Positions 7,510 through 15,918 of a stretch of DNA of 64,000 bases are shown here, piece after piece. The notes under the pieces were generated by a model. That model ran no database searches and was not told the DNA's origin. It worked only from the letters and a program-made list of their open reading frames with translations. The DNA is from Bacteroidales bacterium (lineage in GTDB: Bacteria > Bacteroidota > Bacteroidia > Bacteroidales > UBA932). Where the stretch lies: positions 1-64,000 of the forward strand of contig JAHHQQ010000002.1 in assembly GCA_020026275.1 (NCBI GenBank). The letters are read 5' to 3'. The translations under genes and the position numbers were made by a program. Position 1 is the stretch's first letter. Every line of letters starts with the position of its first letter.

Positions 7510-10500
7510 TTATTTTTTTTCTTCTTTTGAGGCTTCATGGCTTTTTTCTGCTGTCTTTTCTACCTCGGAAGTTATTTTTTCCACATCTTCCTGCAGTTCC
7601 TGCTCAATGATTGCACCTTCCATTTCAATTTGTTCTTCAATGGTCAGGTCATCTGTTTCTTCTTCGAGATTCAAGCCGATTCCCTTCTTCACGTTTTCCA
7701 TATTTTGGCTGGCTTCTTGCGTTTGCTTGATAGCCAAATCAACACCACGGTTGAAGATGTCATGGATGGAGTTGACCAGATTGATCTGGATTGTATTGAG
7801 TTCTTTTGTGAAGACGGGAACTTTCACATTTTTGTATTTGGCTTTGCCTATTTTGAATTTCCAGTCGTCAAAGTTGCCTTTCAAGTTAATGCCGAATCGG
7901 AAAGGAAGAGGCGATTTCAGTACGGAAATATGGTATTTGAAGTTTTGGTCGAATTGCTGTATTCCACTGGCAGCAAATTGGTAGCGGTCAATCTTCATGA
8001 CAAACGGGAAAATCTGCAGTTCGTCATTCTTGATGAGTCCTTCCACAGACATGTCATCAATAATTCCCGTTTTCTTATTCTTGAACATTAATATCTTGGC
8101 TAATTTTTTCAGTGGCCCTATGTTATCTAAAGAGAGATCCTTCCCTTTGATTCTCATGACTCCATTGATGGAGTTGGTCTTTAGGTTCATGCTGGTATCC
8201 AAATCGCTGACGGCCGCCAGCTCACAATCTAGAATGCCTTTGAAAGATTTGAGCATTGGCATAAGGCTGTCAACAGCAGGAAAGAGAGTGATGACTTTGT
8301 CTGCGGTAATGCTGGCCATGTTCAGTTCAAATCCTGCTTTAAGATTATCTTTGTTCTCGGATGAATAGAAACCTTCAAAATAGATGTCTCCCATATTGGA
8401 AGTGGCCACCGTATTGGTGATCTGAAGGCATTTGTTCCGAAGGGCAATGTCTGAAGAAGCCCAATTGGTTTCTAAATCTGAATATTTTATTTCATTGGCA
8501 CTGAGATTGATTTGAGCGTTGATGTTGGCCGGAACCATTATGGCAAAGTTCCCGGAAGTGGAGGTGTCTGCTGTGTCGGCAGCTATCTGGTCCAGTGTCT
8601 TTTTTTCTGAAAGGGAATCATCGATCACCATCTGGATGTCATCATTGCTGACGGCTTCTTGTTTTTTGGCCACATTGGCGCTGAAGTCGCTTCCTGCTTC
8701 CATGGCAGAAAGCAATTCATTCATATCTATCAGATTGGAGTTGACACCAAGGTTCATGAATATAGTGCCATTGTCTGCGATGGCTTGTTTGATGCCAGAA
8801 ATGTTTCCTTGTGCATTAAGATCGGATTTTCCGGAATGGATGGTTAAGTTGTCCAGCCTAATTTCATCATTGTTGAAATGGCCGGACAGTTTTTCGATAT
8901 GGTTCAGGAGAGGAAAATATGGAGTCAGGACAAATCCGTTCTTGAGATGGAGAGATCCCGATATTTTCCAGTTCTGCATATATTCTGCCAGCAACTTGTC
9001 CAGTTCGACTGGCTCCTGGCGGGAAATGTCTATGTGCGTGGAATCTGTTTCCGCCTCCTGGATCGGTGTCTGCACATTCTCCATTACGGCAGTGGCATTG
9101 AAATCCAGATGGGACAGACCAATTCTACCTTGTCCTTGTCGGAGGACTATTTTCTCATTCTGGCTATTCGCTGATAGGATCGGGGCTGTTTTCTCTCCAT
9201 TCTTCCTGCTGGAAAGTTTCAGTGTGTTTTTCGAATTGATCAGAGCTGCGATAGCATTGTCTGACGTGACGGCAACCAGTGAAGAGGCACTGGCTTGAGC
9301 AATGATCGGATGATATTCTTTGCCGAACTCATCAGAATGGATGGAAGCTGCATTCTGTGCAATTACAGACAAGTCTTTTCCACGGATAATCTGGTTTTCT
9401 CCATATTGGGCATAGATACTGTCAATTTCAGCATAGAGCGCCTGGATCTCGTTGCCAAGGGTTATTTTCTGGTCCAGTTTCTCGTCGGTCGGTTTCAGAC
9501 TGAGACGGGTATTCTGCAGATAGCCCTGCAACTGCATTGGTGCATAGTTGAAATGGACGGAATCACATTTTATGTGACCGGAAATGTCGGCCCCTGCAAA
9601 ATTGTAGAAATCCATGTCAGAGAGGAAGAGCATGCCGTCCACAGCCGCATCCAGGTTGCCTCTGGCCTGGATGCCCAGACTGTCCGGAATGAAAGAGAGC
9701 AGCGTGTCCAGGGAGGTCCGGCATTGGGCATCAATACTGATGAGAGGGTCTTTGCTCAGGACATCTTCGACACTGGCAGAGCCACCCAAATAGATTCCGG
9801 CAAGGTCCGCTTTCAGATTCTCTATCGCGACACTGAGATTGCCATAGTCGTCTGTTTCTGCCTCTATGGTGGTCTGGAGCACACCCTTCTTGTCCAGTCC
9901 TTCGTACTCTATGTTGGAACGAGGAACTGTAAATTCAAATAGAAGCGGTGGCAGAATCTTCTTGGTTGGGATATAGGAGCCGTCGCAGAGGGCTGTCAGC
10001 GAAATTTGAGCATCTGTCTTCATTTTCAGCAGATCTGGAAGGATGCTTTCCCCTAGCCAGGTGACAATCTCGTCCACTTTGCAGTCCGATATCTGCAATT
10101 CTGCCCTTATATAGGTGCTGTCTTCGTGCATGCTTACTTCTCCTTCTCCCACCAGGCTGATAGGAGCAATGCCCATTTCCATATTCTGGAAAGCGATAGC
10201 GGTCAGATTCTTTTCCGGGAAAGAGAAATCCATGTTGAGGGAAATCGGCACCTCAATCTCTCCCATCTTCTTCAGACGGGCATAGAGGTTGCCTTCGGTC
10301 TCGATCCGATAACGATCCTCCTTCTGGTCCAGATCCATCTTGCTGATGCTGAACTGGGTCTGGTCTTCTGCAAGACGAGCATGAGCCATCAGATCCTTGA
10401 GATGGAAATTCAGCACGGACTCTTTCTCCATCTCAGTACAGAATTTGCCGTCGAAGACGGCTTCAGACAAGGAAAAAGAAGCGAACAGACTGTCTTTCGG

Positions 10501-11070
10501 CATCGTCAGTACAATTTCTGGCCGGCCTTTGAGTGCGATTTTCTTGACGACGATCGGAGGAAGGGTGGAAGTGCTGTCTTCTTCTGTTTCAGACCCCGAC
10601 AGGGGCAGGATGTCCAGATTGGAACGGAGAGAATCGTAGCAGTGCAGGTGAATCCGTGCCCGGTCCAGGCTGGCTTCCCGCAGGATGTACCGGCCTCTGA
10701 TGGCCTCGATGTAATTGACTGAAAGAGACAGGTGGTTGAAAGAAGCCAGCGTGTCGACTTCATTTCCCCGGCCAGATTCTCGCAATGCGTTCCGGGGACC
10801 CTTTCGGTCATATCGCTTAAATTTGTCATGAGGATAGGTAAGGCTGAAATCCTCCATGCTCAAATTCATGTATGGGAAATTTTTGAAAAGAGAAATTCGA
10901 AAATCTTTCAGATTGATGTCACCATCTACGTATTCTGAAGCGATGCTGACAATCATCTCTTTCATTTTTTGTGTGTTCAGAAACACTTGAAGACCAATCA
11001 ATATGGTCAAAATCAGTCCAGTAAGGCCCAGCAGGACAATTCCTGTAATTTTACCTGCATTTTTACGCAT
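7510..11070 (-). CDS. AsmA family envelope protein, 1186 aa
   Basis: The protein has one N-terminal transmembrane anchor (residues ~8-30) followed by the AsmA opening pattern (SEYVDGDINLKDFRIS, FPYMNLSMEDFSL) and over 1,000 residues of beta-rich repeats; the C-terminal part contains an AsmA-C-like segment (GIDDMSVEGLIKNDELQIFP). AsmA-like proteins belong to the bridge-like lipid-transfer family and affect outer-membrane phospholipid or lipid homeostasis. The last ~80 residues form a charged Glu/Lys tail likely to be coiled coil. A -7 box precedes the gene and prmA follows after 18 nt. The specific lipid cargo cannot be inferred. Confidence 0.85.
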   Translation of the reverse strand: MRKNAGKITGIVLLGLTGLILTILIGLQVFLNTQKMKEMIVSIASEYVDGDINLKDFRISLFKNFPYMNLSMEDFSLTYPHDKFKRYDRKGPRNALRESGRGNEVDTLASFNHLSLSVNYIEAIRGRYILREASLDRARIHLHCYDSLRSNLDILPLSGSETEEDSTSTLPPIVVKKIALKGRPEIVLTMPKDSLFASFSLSEAVFDGKFCTEMEKESVLNFHLKDLMAHARLAEDQTQFSISKMDLDQKEDRYRIETEGNLYARLKKMGEIEVPISLNMDFSFPEKNLTAIAFQNMEMGIAPISLVGEGEVSMHEDSTYIRAELQISDCKVDEIVTWLGESILPDLLKMKTDAQISLTALCDGSYIPTKKILPPLLFEFTVPRSNIEYEGLDKKGVLQTTIEAETDDYGNLSVAIENLKADLAGIYLGGSASVEDVLSKDPLISIDAQCRTSLDTLLSFIPDSLGIQARGNLDAAVDGMLFLSDMDFYNFAGADISGHIKCDSVHFNYAPMQLQGYLQNTRLSLKPTDEKLDQKITLGNEIQALYAEIDSIYAQYGENQIIRGKDLSVIAQNAASIHSDEFGKEYHPIIAQASASSLVAVTSDNAIAALINSKNTLKLSSRKNGEKTAPILSANSQNEKIVLRQGQGRIGLSHLDFNATAVMENVQTPIQEAETDSTHIDISRQEPVELDKLLAEYMQNWKISGSLHLKNGFVLTPYFPLLNHIEKLSGHFNNDEIRLDNLTIHSGKSDLNAQGNISGIKQAIADNGTIFMNLGVNSNLIDMNELLSAMEAGSDFSANVAKKQEAVSNDDIQMVIDDSLSEKKTLDQIAADTADTSTSGNFAIMVPANINAQINLSANEIKYSDLETNWASSDIALRNKCLQITNTVATSNMGDIYFEGFYSSENKDNLKAGFELNMASITADKVITLFPAVDSLMPMLKSFKGILDCELAAVSDLDTSMNLKTNSINGVMRIKGKDLSLDNIGPLKKLAKILMFKNKKTGIIDDMSVEGLIKNDELQIFPFVMKIDRYQFAASGIQQFDQNFKYHISVLKSPLPFRFGINLKGNFDDWKFKIGKAKYKNVKVPVFTKELNTIQINLVNSIHDIFNRGVDLAIKQTQEASQNMENVKKGIGLNLEEETDDLTIEEQIEMEGAIIEQELQEDVEKITSEVEKTAEKSHEASKEEKK

Positions 11071-11095
11071 GTCGTCATAGTTACCAATACACTAA

Positions 11096-11103
11096 CAAAT
11101 ATA
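11096..11103 (-). promoter_or_regulatory. Predicted asmA-like gene promoter (-7 box)
   Basis: TATATTTG on the minus strand 25 nt before the ATG; no clear -33 element. Confidence 0.5.
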
Positions 11104-11207
11104 ACCAAATTATAAAACGGAAGGATTGCTTTATGTACAATATATTTTGAAATTTGGATTTTATTTTCAGTTGTCACGCAGAACAAAGGGAGGGTATCTT
11201 ATAAAAA

Positions 11208-11235
11208 AAGCCAGGCAATCGGAATTGTCTGGCTT
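11208..11235 (-). terminator. rpsU terminator
   Basis: 12-bp stem (11208-11219 with 11224-11235, one G-U) with CGGA loop, followed on the minus strand by a T-run (11203-11209). Confidence 0.85.
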
Positions 11236-11255
11236 GGCATATTGTGTTTGCAATA

Positions 11256-11447
11256 TTATTCATCTTCAAGCTGAAGCTGCTGAACGTAGATCGCTTTCTG
11301 CATCTGCTCTCTTTTCTTCACAGATGGTTTAACGAAGTTCTTTCTGGCGCGAAGCTCACGGATAGCACCGGTCTTCTCGAATTTTCTCTTGAATCTCTTG
11401 AGAGCTCTTTCGATATTCTCGCCTTCTTTGATAGGAACTATAATCAT
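11256..11447 (-). CDS. rpsU: 30S ribosomal protein bS21
   Basis: A 63-residue basic protein, MIIVPIKEGENIERALKRF onward, with the FKRKFEKTG and RELRARKNFVKPS segments of bS21. In Bacteroidota ribosomes bS21, with bS6 and bS18, is known to help sequester the 3' end of 16S rRNA so that SD pairing is normally disfavoured. I place the start at 11447, not at the in-frame ATG 33 nt upstream, because it follows a perfect SD at 9-nt spacing. The gene is monocistronic, with its own -33/-7 promoter and terminator. Confidence 0.95.
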   Translation of the reverse strand: MIIVPIKEGENIERALKRFKRKFEKTGAIRELRARKNFVKPSVKKREQMQKAIYVQQLQLEDE

Positions 11448-11456
11448 CTTAATACC

Positions 11457-11464
11457 ACCTCCTT
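11457..11464 (-). promoter_or_regulatory. Full Shine-Dalgarno sequence of rpsU
   Basis: AAGGAGGT (followed by G) on the minus strand, 9 nt before the rpsU ATG; a near-complete complement of the 16S 3' end. Most other starts in the window lack any SD, so this site is probably regulatory. Confidence 0.88.
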
Positions 11465-11477
11465 TTATTACAGACTG

Positions 11478-11509
11478 CAAATATAGTCAAATCCTTCTAA
11501 AGTGACAAA
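11478..11509 (-). promoter_or_regulatory. Predicted rpsU promoter (-33 and -7)
   Basis: Minus strand TTTG (11506-11509), 20-nt spacer, TATATTTG (11478-11485). The predicted leader is about 27 nt and contains the SD. Confidence 0.68.
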
Positions 11510-11525
11510 ATTTTTTCGGATTTTC

Positions 11526-12227
11526 TTATTTGATCAGCTGCAGGAATTCTTGCATTCCTTTGGTGGCGACATTGTGGATGAAGTGGATGCGGCTGTCCTT
11601 GACCAGCAGTTCCTTGTTGTCGATGATGTAGATCGGGGTGTCCCGGCGTGCATATCGGTAGAGGGCGGCGGCAGGGTAGACCTGGAGAGAGGTGCCGACG
11701 ATCAGCATGATGTCCGCCTTTTCTGTTATGTCGATGGCTTTTTCGATCATAGGTACGGCTTCTCCGAACCAGACGATGTGAGGGCGGAGCTGGTTGCCGT
11801 TCGGTGCCATGTCTCCCAGCTGGATTTCATCGTAGCCGATGTCAAAGACTTCCTGCTCGGAGAAATCGATGTCGTATCTGCCGTTTTCAGGACGGACCTT
11901 GGTCAATTCTCCGTGGAGATGGATGATCCGGGTGCTGCCTGCCCGTTCGTGGAGGTTGTCAATGTTCTGGGTGATGACGGTGACGTCATAGTCTTTCTCC
12001 ATTTCCGCAATGGCAATATGGGCGGCATTCGGCTTGGCTTGGGCGAGCTTCTTTCTCTGCATGTTGTAGAAGTCGAGTACCAGCTGGCGGTTCCGCTCCC
12101 AGCCTTCTATGGAAGCGACGTCATTGACATCGTACTGGTCCCATAGTCCGCCATTGTCTCTGAATGTGCTGATTCCGCTTTCTGCGCTGACCCCAGCACC
12201 AGTCAATATTGCTATTTTCTTTTTCAT
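11526..12227 (-). CDS. NAD-dependent protein deacylase, sirtuin (SIR2/CobB type)
   Basis: Sirtuins remove acyl groups from lysine using NAD+. The 233-residue protein shows the NAD-binding GAGVSAESGISTFRD (10-24), TQNID (86-90), the catalytic His105 in HLHGEL, and GTSLQVYPAA. Two features are odd. It contains no cysteine at all, so the four zinc ligands of classical CobB are absent. The class III acyl-pocket motif Tyr-x-x-Arg reads Tyr54-Asn-Met-Gln57, so the arginine that binds succinyl/malonyl groups in SIRT5 and CobB is replaced. Deacetylation is still plausible. The gene begins one base after the stop of the ATPase gene, so the two are translationally close and co-transcribed. Confidence 0.88.
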   Translation of the reverse strand: MKKKIAILTGAGVSAESGISTFRDNGGLWDQYDVNDVASIEGWERNRQLVLDFYNMQRKKLAQAKPNAAHIAIAEMEKDYDVTVITQNIDNLHERAGSTRIIHLHGELTKVRPENGRYDIDFSEQEVFDIGYDEIQLGDMAPNGNQLRPHIVWFGEAVPMIEKAIDITEKADIMLIVGTSLQVYPAAALYRYARRDTPIYIIDNKELLVKDSRIHFIHNVATKGMQEFLQLIK

Positions 12228-12228
12228 T

Positions 12229-13380
12229 TTATTTCATGTTGAAAAAATGTTTTCGAATCCAATACTCGAAGAGGGAATCTTGAAAAGAAGGAATGTCGTT
12301 TTCATCAAAAGTGATGATCTCTTTTTTCATCAAGGCATCTTTGACCCTCTTGACATTGGCAGAGGAATTGAGATGGTATTCCTGGATGACATTGGAGGCA
12401 CTGAATTGCGTGATGCCGTCCAGAATGGCTTTCAGCAGGTTGAGCTGGTGCGTCGTCAGGTTGTTGACCGTCGCCTTGAATCTGGGCTCGTGGATGGCCA
12501 GCATATGTTGTAGAGATTCAATCAAGATTGGCTCCATGATGTAGCCTTTGGATAGAGAGTCACAGATGGAAATGAAATGATTGATATAGTACAGGTTGTT
12601 CTTGAAGAGGGCGCATATGCCAGCCAGCAGTTCCCGTTCAATCACTTTGCCACTGGTCAGGAAGCCTTTCACGATATACTCGATGATTTCTTTATCGTGG
12701 ATTTCGTTCAGGTTCATGTTCTCGACTTGCCGGTAGAACAATCTCCTCCGATGGAAAATGTCGTTCATCGCATTGACCATGGAGCCTGTGAAAATGAAAG
12801 AGCAGCCAGGAAGAGGAGATTTTATCATTTGCCCGATTACCTTGTCAAAAATCTTGAGCAGATGAAAGGCATCTTCTGTGAAGTCTATGTTCTGGAATTC
12901 GTCAATGATCATGATTAGATGTTGCTCCTTGTCTTTCGCGAGTCTGTGCGGGAGGGAAAGCATCATTTCCATATCGTCGTAGTCCAGATTCGAATTGGTA
13001 GATACGATCAGGTCGTTTTCGGAATATTCTTTTGGCTCAAAGACAAAATGCGTGTCTGGAAGATAAGTCGAGATAATGCTTGAGAATTCTTCTGGTGTGG
13101 AAGCAAACGCCCGGATAGTGGAAGATCCGAATTTCGTGAGGAATGTGTCGGTGTGACGAACATTTAGCATGGAAAAATCGCAGACAGCGAACTGCTGTCC
13201 GTTAATTTTCATGTTGAACAGGGTCTGATGGATTAGCGATCGCTTTCCGCTTTGAGGAGGAGCATATATCGTGACATGTTTGCCTTGCGATAAGATATTC
13301 TCCAGCGCCAGGCAGTCTTCTTTTCTTCCAATGAAATTCTTGCCAGTTACATATTTGTCGTAAACGAAAGGAGCGTCCAT
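12229..13380 (-). CDS. STAND/Arch_ATPase-type AAA ATPase
   Basis: A 383-residue ATP-binding protein. The Walker A is APPQSGKRS (Lys46) and the Walker B MIIDEFQNI (Asp160-Glu161), with a sensor-like FIFTGSM downstream and a C-terminal winged-helix region (FSASNVIQEYHL, DALMKKEIITF, DSLFEYWIRK). This matches the archaeal-type ATPase (PF01637-like) group of STAND NTPases, whose bacterial members are mostly uncharacterised. No membrane segment or effector domain is visible. The gene is immediately upstream of the sirtuin gene (1-nt gap). Role unknown; a regulatory or nucleic-acid-linked function is possible from the winged helix. Confidence 0.75.
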   Translation of the reverse strand: MDAPFVYDKYVTGKNFIGRKEDCLALENILSQGKHVTIYAPPQSGKRSLIHQTLFNMKINGQQFAVCDFSMLNVRHTDTFLTKFGSSTIRAFASTPEEFSSIISTYLPDTHFVFEPKEYSENDLIVSTNSNLDYDDMEMMLSLPHRLAKDKEQHLIMIIDEFQNIDFTEDAFHLLKIFDKVIGQMIKSPLPGCSFIFTGSMVNAMNDIFHRRRLFYRQVENMNLNEIHDKEIIEYIVKGFLTSGKVIERELLAGICALFKNNLYYINHFISICDSLSKGYIMEPILIESLQHMLAIHEPRFKATVNNLTTHQLNLLKAILDGITQFSASNVIQEYHLNSSANVKRVKDALMKKEIITFDENDIPSFQDSLFEYWIRKHFFNMK

Positions 13381-13427
13381 ATTAAAACAATCTTGTTACT
13401 CTTGCAATGTAAAAAATTTATTTCACA

Positions 13428-14219
13428 TTATCTCTTCTTGTCGTAAATATCTTTGATGACTAGTCCGGATAAAGTGAAGCCGAAGATGGCCGTGATGTGG
13501 GCAAGGGAACCGTTGGTGACCGCTTTGTTGATTTTCAGACTGTCTTCAGGCTGAATCGGCTCGGTTAGCTGTAGAATCTCTTCTTCGGATTCTCCGTCAC
13601 AGAGATTCTGTAGGACTTCTTCATCATAAACACACAGGAATTTGTGAGCCGGATAAGTGTGATTGCGTTTAAATTTTTTTCGTAGCGCAGCCCCTAATGG
13701 GCAACCACGGACATTCCAGAATTCGGCTACCTGAATTTTTGTTGGGTCCACTTTGAGGGCGGCTCCCATGGAAGAAAAGAATTTGGCTTGGGTTTCGCAG
13801 GCTCTCAGAATAAGGGTAGCCTTGTCTTTGAGACTGTCTACAGCATCAATGATGTAATCGTAGCTGTCCAGTTCAAACTCTTTGTAATTTTCCTCTGTAA
13901 AGAGTTTTCGGAGTGTCCTGATCTCGGTCTCTGGGTTGATTTCTAGCAAATGCGCTTTCAGGGCCTCGGTTTTGACTTGTCCGATCGTGCGGGTGGTTGC
14001 CATCAGTTGGCGATTGATATTGGTTTCGGAGATTCTGTCAAAATCTACCAAGGTAAGATGTCCTATACCAGATCTGATAAGTCCTTCCGCACACCAGCTG
14101 CCTACCCCGCCGACTCCGAAAAGGATGACTTTAGTGTCTTCAAGCATCTTCATCCGCTCGTTTCCCATAATCCGGCGGGTCCGATTGAAAATATTGGGGA
14201 ATTCGTTCATTCCTGTCAT
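13428..14219 (-). CDS. tcdA: tRNA threonylcarbamoyladenosine dehydratase
   Basis: TcdA (CsdL) uses ATP to cyclise t6A37 of tRNAs to ct6A. The 263-residue protein is a ThiF/E1-like fold: nucleotide-binding FGVGGVGSWCAEGLIRSG, TLVDFDRISETNINRQ, and the IDAVDSL strand, with an SSMGAALKVDP segment typical of TcdA rather than ThiF or MoeB. The start ATG overlaps the lnt stop (ATGA), indicating translational coupling; an ATG three codons later is an alternative. Confidence 0.9.
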   Translation of the reverse strand: MTGMNEFPNIFNRTRRIMGNERMKMLEDTKVILFGVGGVGSWCAEGLIRSGIGHLTLVDFDRISETNINRQLMATTRTIGQVKTEALKAHLLEINPETEIRTLRKLFTEENYKEFELDSYDYIIDAVDSLKDKATLILRACETQAKFFSSMGAALKVDPTKIQVAEFWNVRGCPLGAALRKKFKRNHTYPAHKFLCVYDEEVLQNLCDGESEEEILQLTEPIQPEDSLKINKAVTNGSLAHITAIFGFTLSGLVIKDIYDKKR

Positions 14220-15862
14220 TTCTTTTTGTTCATGATGATTTTGCTGATAAGTCCCATGCTTAACAGTAAGGTAATAAAAAGGCAGAACTTTCCAATGATG
14301 TCACCATTCTTGACGAAAAAGGTAAGCTGGTCGTTGAGGTGGAGGGTGCCTCTAAGGCAGGCCGGCTGCCACCAGCCGGTACGGGCAGTAATCTGTCCTT
14401 TTTGATTGATGATGGCAGAAATGCCTGTGTTGGCACTTCGTGCAATGTCTCTTCTTGTCTCGATGGCTCTCAGAGAGGAATAGGAGAGATGTTGCCGATA
14501 TCCAGGAGTGTCTCCCCACCACGCATCGTTGGTGATGACCACCAGGGCTTGGGCTCCTTTTTTTATATAGCCGGTACAATATTCTCCATAGACAGATTCA
14601 TAGCATATGGCAGAGCCAATTGGAATGTTTTTTCTGATTTGACCTCCTGGACCATATTCGATGCAATGGAGATTGGAGATCTCTTTCTGTCCGACACATC
14701 TTCCCATGACACCACCGAGAAGATTGTCTATTTTCGCAAAAAAGGCTGGATAGGGGGTAAGTTCCGCACCGACGACCAGTTTGCTCTTGTGGAAGATTTC
14801 ATTTCTTCCTGTCGCATCCATGATGAGGGCGGAGTTATGAGATTCGTACCAAAGGTGGTCATTGATTTTTCTGGCTGTGTGGGAGGGAGCGGCGCTTCCT
14901 GGAATGTATTCATAAGAGGACGCTCCGAATACTAGGTTTACATTGGGATAGTCTGACAGAAACTGTTTGAACTGGTTGAAAGTATATCCGCCTTCGATGT
15001 GGTTGGTAGATACGTCATTTGTGAAAGTCTCAGGGGCAACGGCCAGTAGAGCTCTTTGCCGGGCAGCGCTGTCTGTGAGTCGATCGGCTAGATTTTCTTT
15101 CATTTGTCTGATCAGAATGGCGTTCTGCTGGCTCTGGTTCAGGGCTTCAAATTTATTGTAAGGGTCTATGTTCGGCTGGAAGATGGCTACGTCCAGTGGC
15201 TCAGTGGTTTCTTCATAAGTGTGGTACCGGTATTCTGAAAAGAGGATCGGACCCATGAAGAGGAGTACTGCCAGGGTGATGCCGTAGGCCTTGGCACGGT
15301 TGTTCCAGGTCTTCCACTTGCCGGAAGAGAGCACGGACAGGAAACCGAAGATGGTCAGGTTGCAGGCCCAGATCCAGAGTGAACCGCCCAGGCTGCCGGT
15401 GTATTCGTACCACTGGACCAGAGAGACATCTTTCGCGAAGGCGTTGCCGAGGGTGAGCCATGGCCAGGACATCTGGGTGTTCAGATAGAATCTTTCCCAT
15501 CCGATCCAAAGCACGGCCAGGAAAATGTAGGGAACCGTTCCCGTATAATGCTTCTTGCTCAGACGGAACAGTCCGAACAGGAGGGACATCTGGAAGGAAT
15601 TGTACAGGATGGCGAAGACGGCTCCTCCTGCGGTTGCATTCCATACCCAGAAGGTGGTGATGGCATTCCAGAGGACAAAGGCGGAGAAATGCCAGATCCA
15701 TACTTTTTTCTGGTGGTGTTCACTGGCTATCTTGTCCATCCAGAGCAAGGGCACCAGACCGGTCAGTGCCAGCAGGCTGGTACCGGGGACAAGGAAAGGA
15801 AGGGACATCATGGCGGCGAATCCGGCAGCCAGAAGCCACATTTGTAGTCTATAGGATTTCAT
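14216..15862 (-). CDS. lnt: Apolipoprotein N-acyltransferase
   Basis: Lnt adds the third acyl chain to lipoproteins at the inner membrane. The protein (548 aa from the ATG at 15862) has about six N-terminal transmembrane segments followed by a nitrilase-like periplasmic domain with the catalytic Glu in VAPETF, a lysine near KSKLVVGAELTPYP and the catalytic Cys in GSAICYES, then NDAWWGDTPG and IETRRDIARSANTG. The gene call could be extended a further 34 codons upstream, but that segment crosses the promoter. A second ATG at 15841 is also possible. Lipoproteins with lipoboxes are encoded elsewhere in the window. Confidence 0.92.
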   Translation of the reverse strand: MKSYRLQMWLLAAGFAAMMSLPFLVPGTSLLALTGLVPLLWMDKIASEHHQKKVWIWHFSAFVLWNAITTFWVWNATAGGAVFAILYNSFQMSLLFGLFRLSKKHYTGTVPYIFLAVLWIGWERFYLNTQMSWPWLTLGNAFAKDVSLVQWYEYTGSLGGSLWIWACNLTIFGFLSVLSSGKWKTWNNRAKAYGITLAVLLFMGPILFSEYRYHTYEETTEPLDVAIFQPNIDPYNKFEALNQSQQNAILIRQMKENLADRLTDSAARQRALLAVAPETFTNDVSTNHIEGGYTFNQFKQFLSDYPNVNLVFGASSYEYIPGSAAPSHTARKINDHLWYESHNSALIMDATGRNEIFHKSKLVVGAELTPYPAFFAKIDNLLGGVMGRCVGQKEISNLHCIEYGPGGQIRKNIPIGSAICYESVYGEYCTGYIKKGAQALVVITNDAWWGDTPGYRQHLSYSSLRAIETRRDIARSANTGISAIINQKGQITARTGWWQPACLRGTLHLNDQLTFFVKNGDIIGKFCLFITLLLSMGLISKIIMNKKK

Positions 15863-15866
15863 ATCA

Positions 15867-15874
15867 CAAAGATA
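15867..15874 (-). promoter_or_regulatory. Predicted lnt promoter (-7 box), nearly leaderless
   Basis: TATCTTTG on the minus strand ends 4 nt before the ATG at 15862, so transcription would begin at or within a base of that ATG. Using the ATG at 15841 would give a ~22-nt leader. Confidence 0.55.
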
Positions 15875-15885
15875 TGAAATTTTAC

Positions 15886-15893
15886 TATCTTTG
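15886..15893 (+). promoter_or_regulatory. Predicted LysE-like gene promoter (-7 box)
   Basis: TATCTTTG on the plus strand, 25 nt before the ATG at 15919 and only 11 nt from the opposing lnt -7 box, so each upstream element must overlap the other core promoter. Confidence 0.55.
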
Positions 15894-15918
15894 TATTTTG
15901 TCAATAAAGGATAATTCA

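Noticed and set aside
11526..13380. ATPase plus SIR2 as a phage-defence system
   Set aside because: Defence SIR2 proteins carry large extra domains; this is a plain CobB-like enzyme amid housekeeping genes with no other defence gene nearby.
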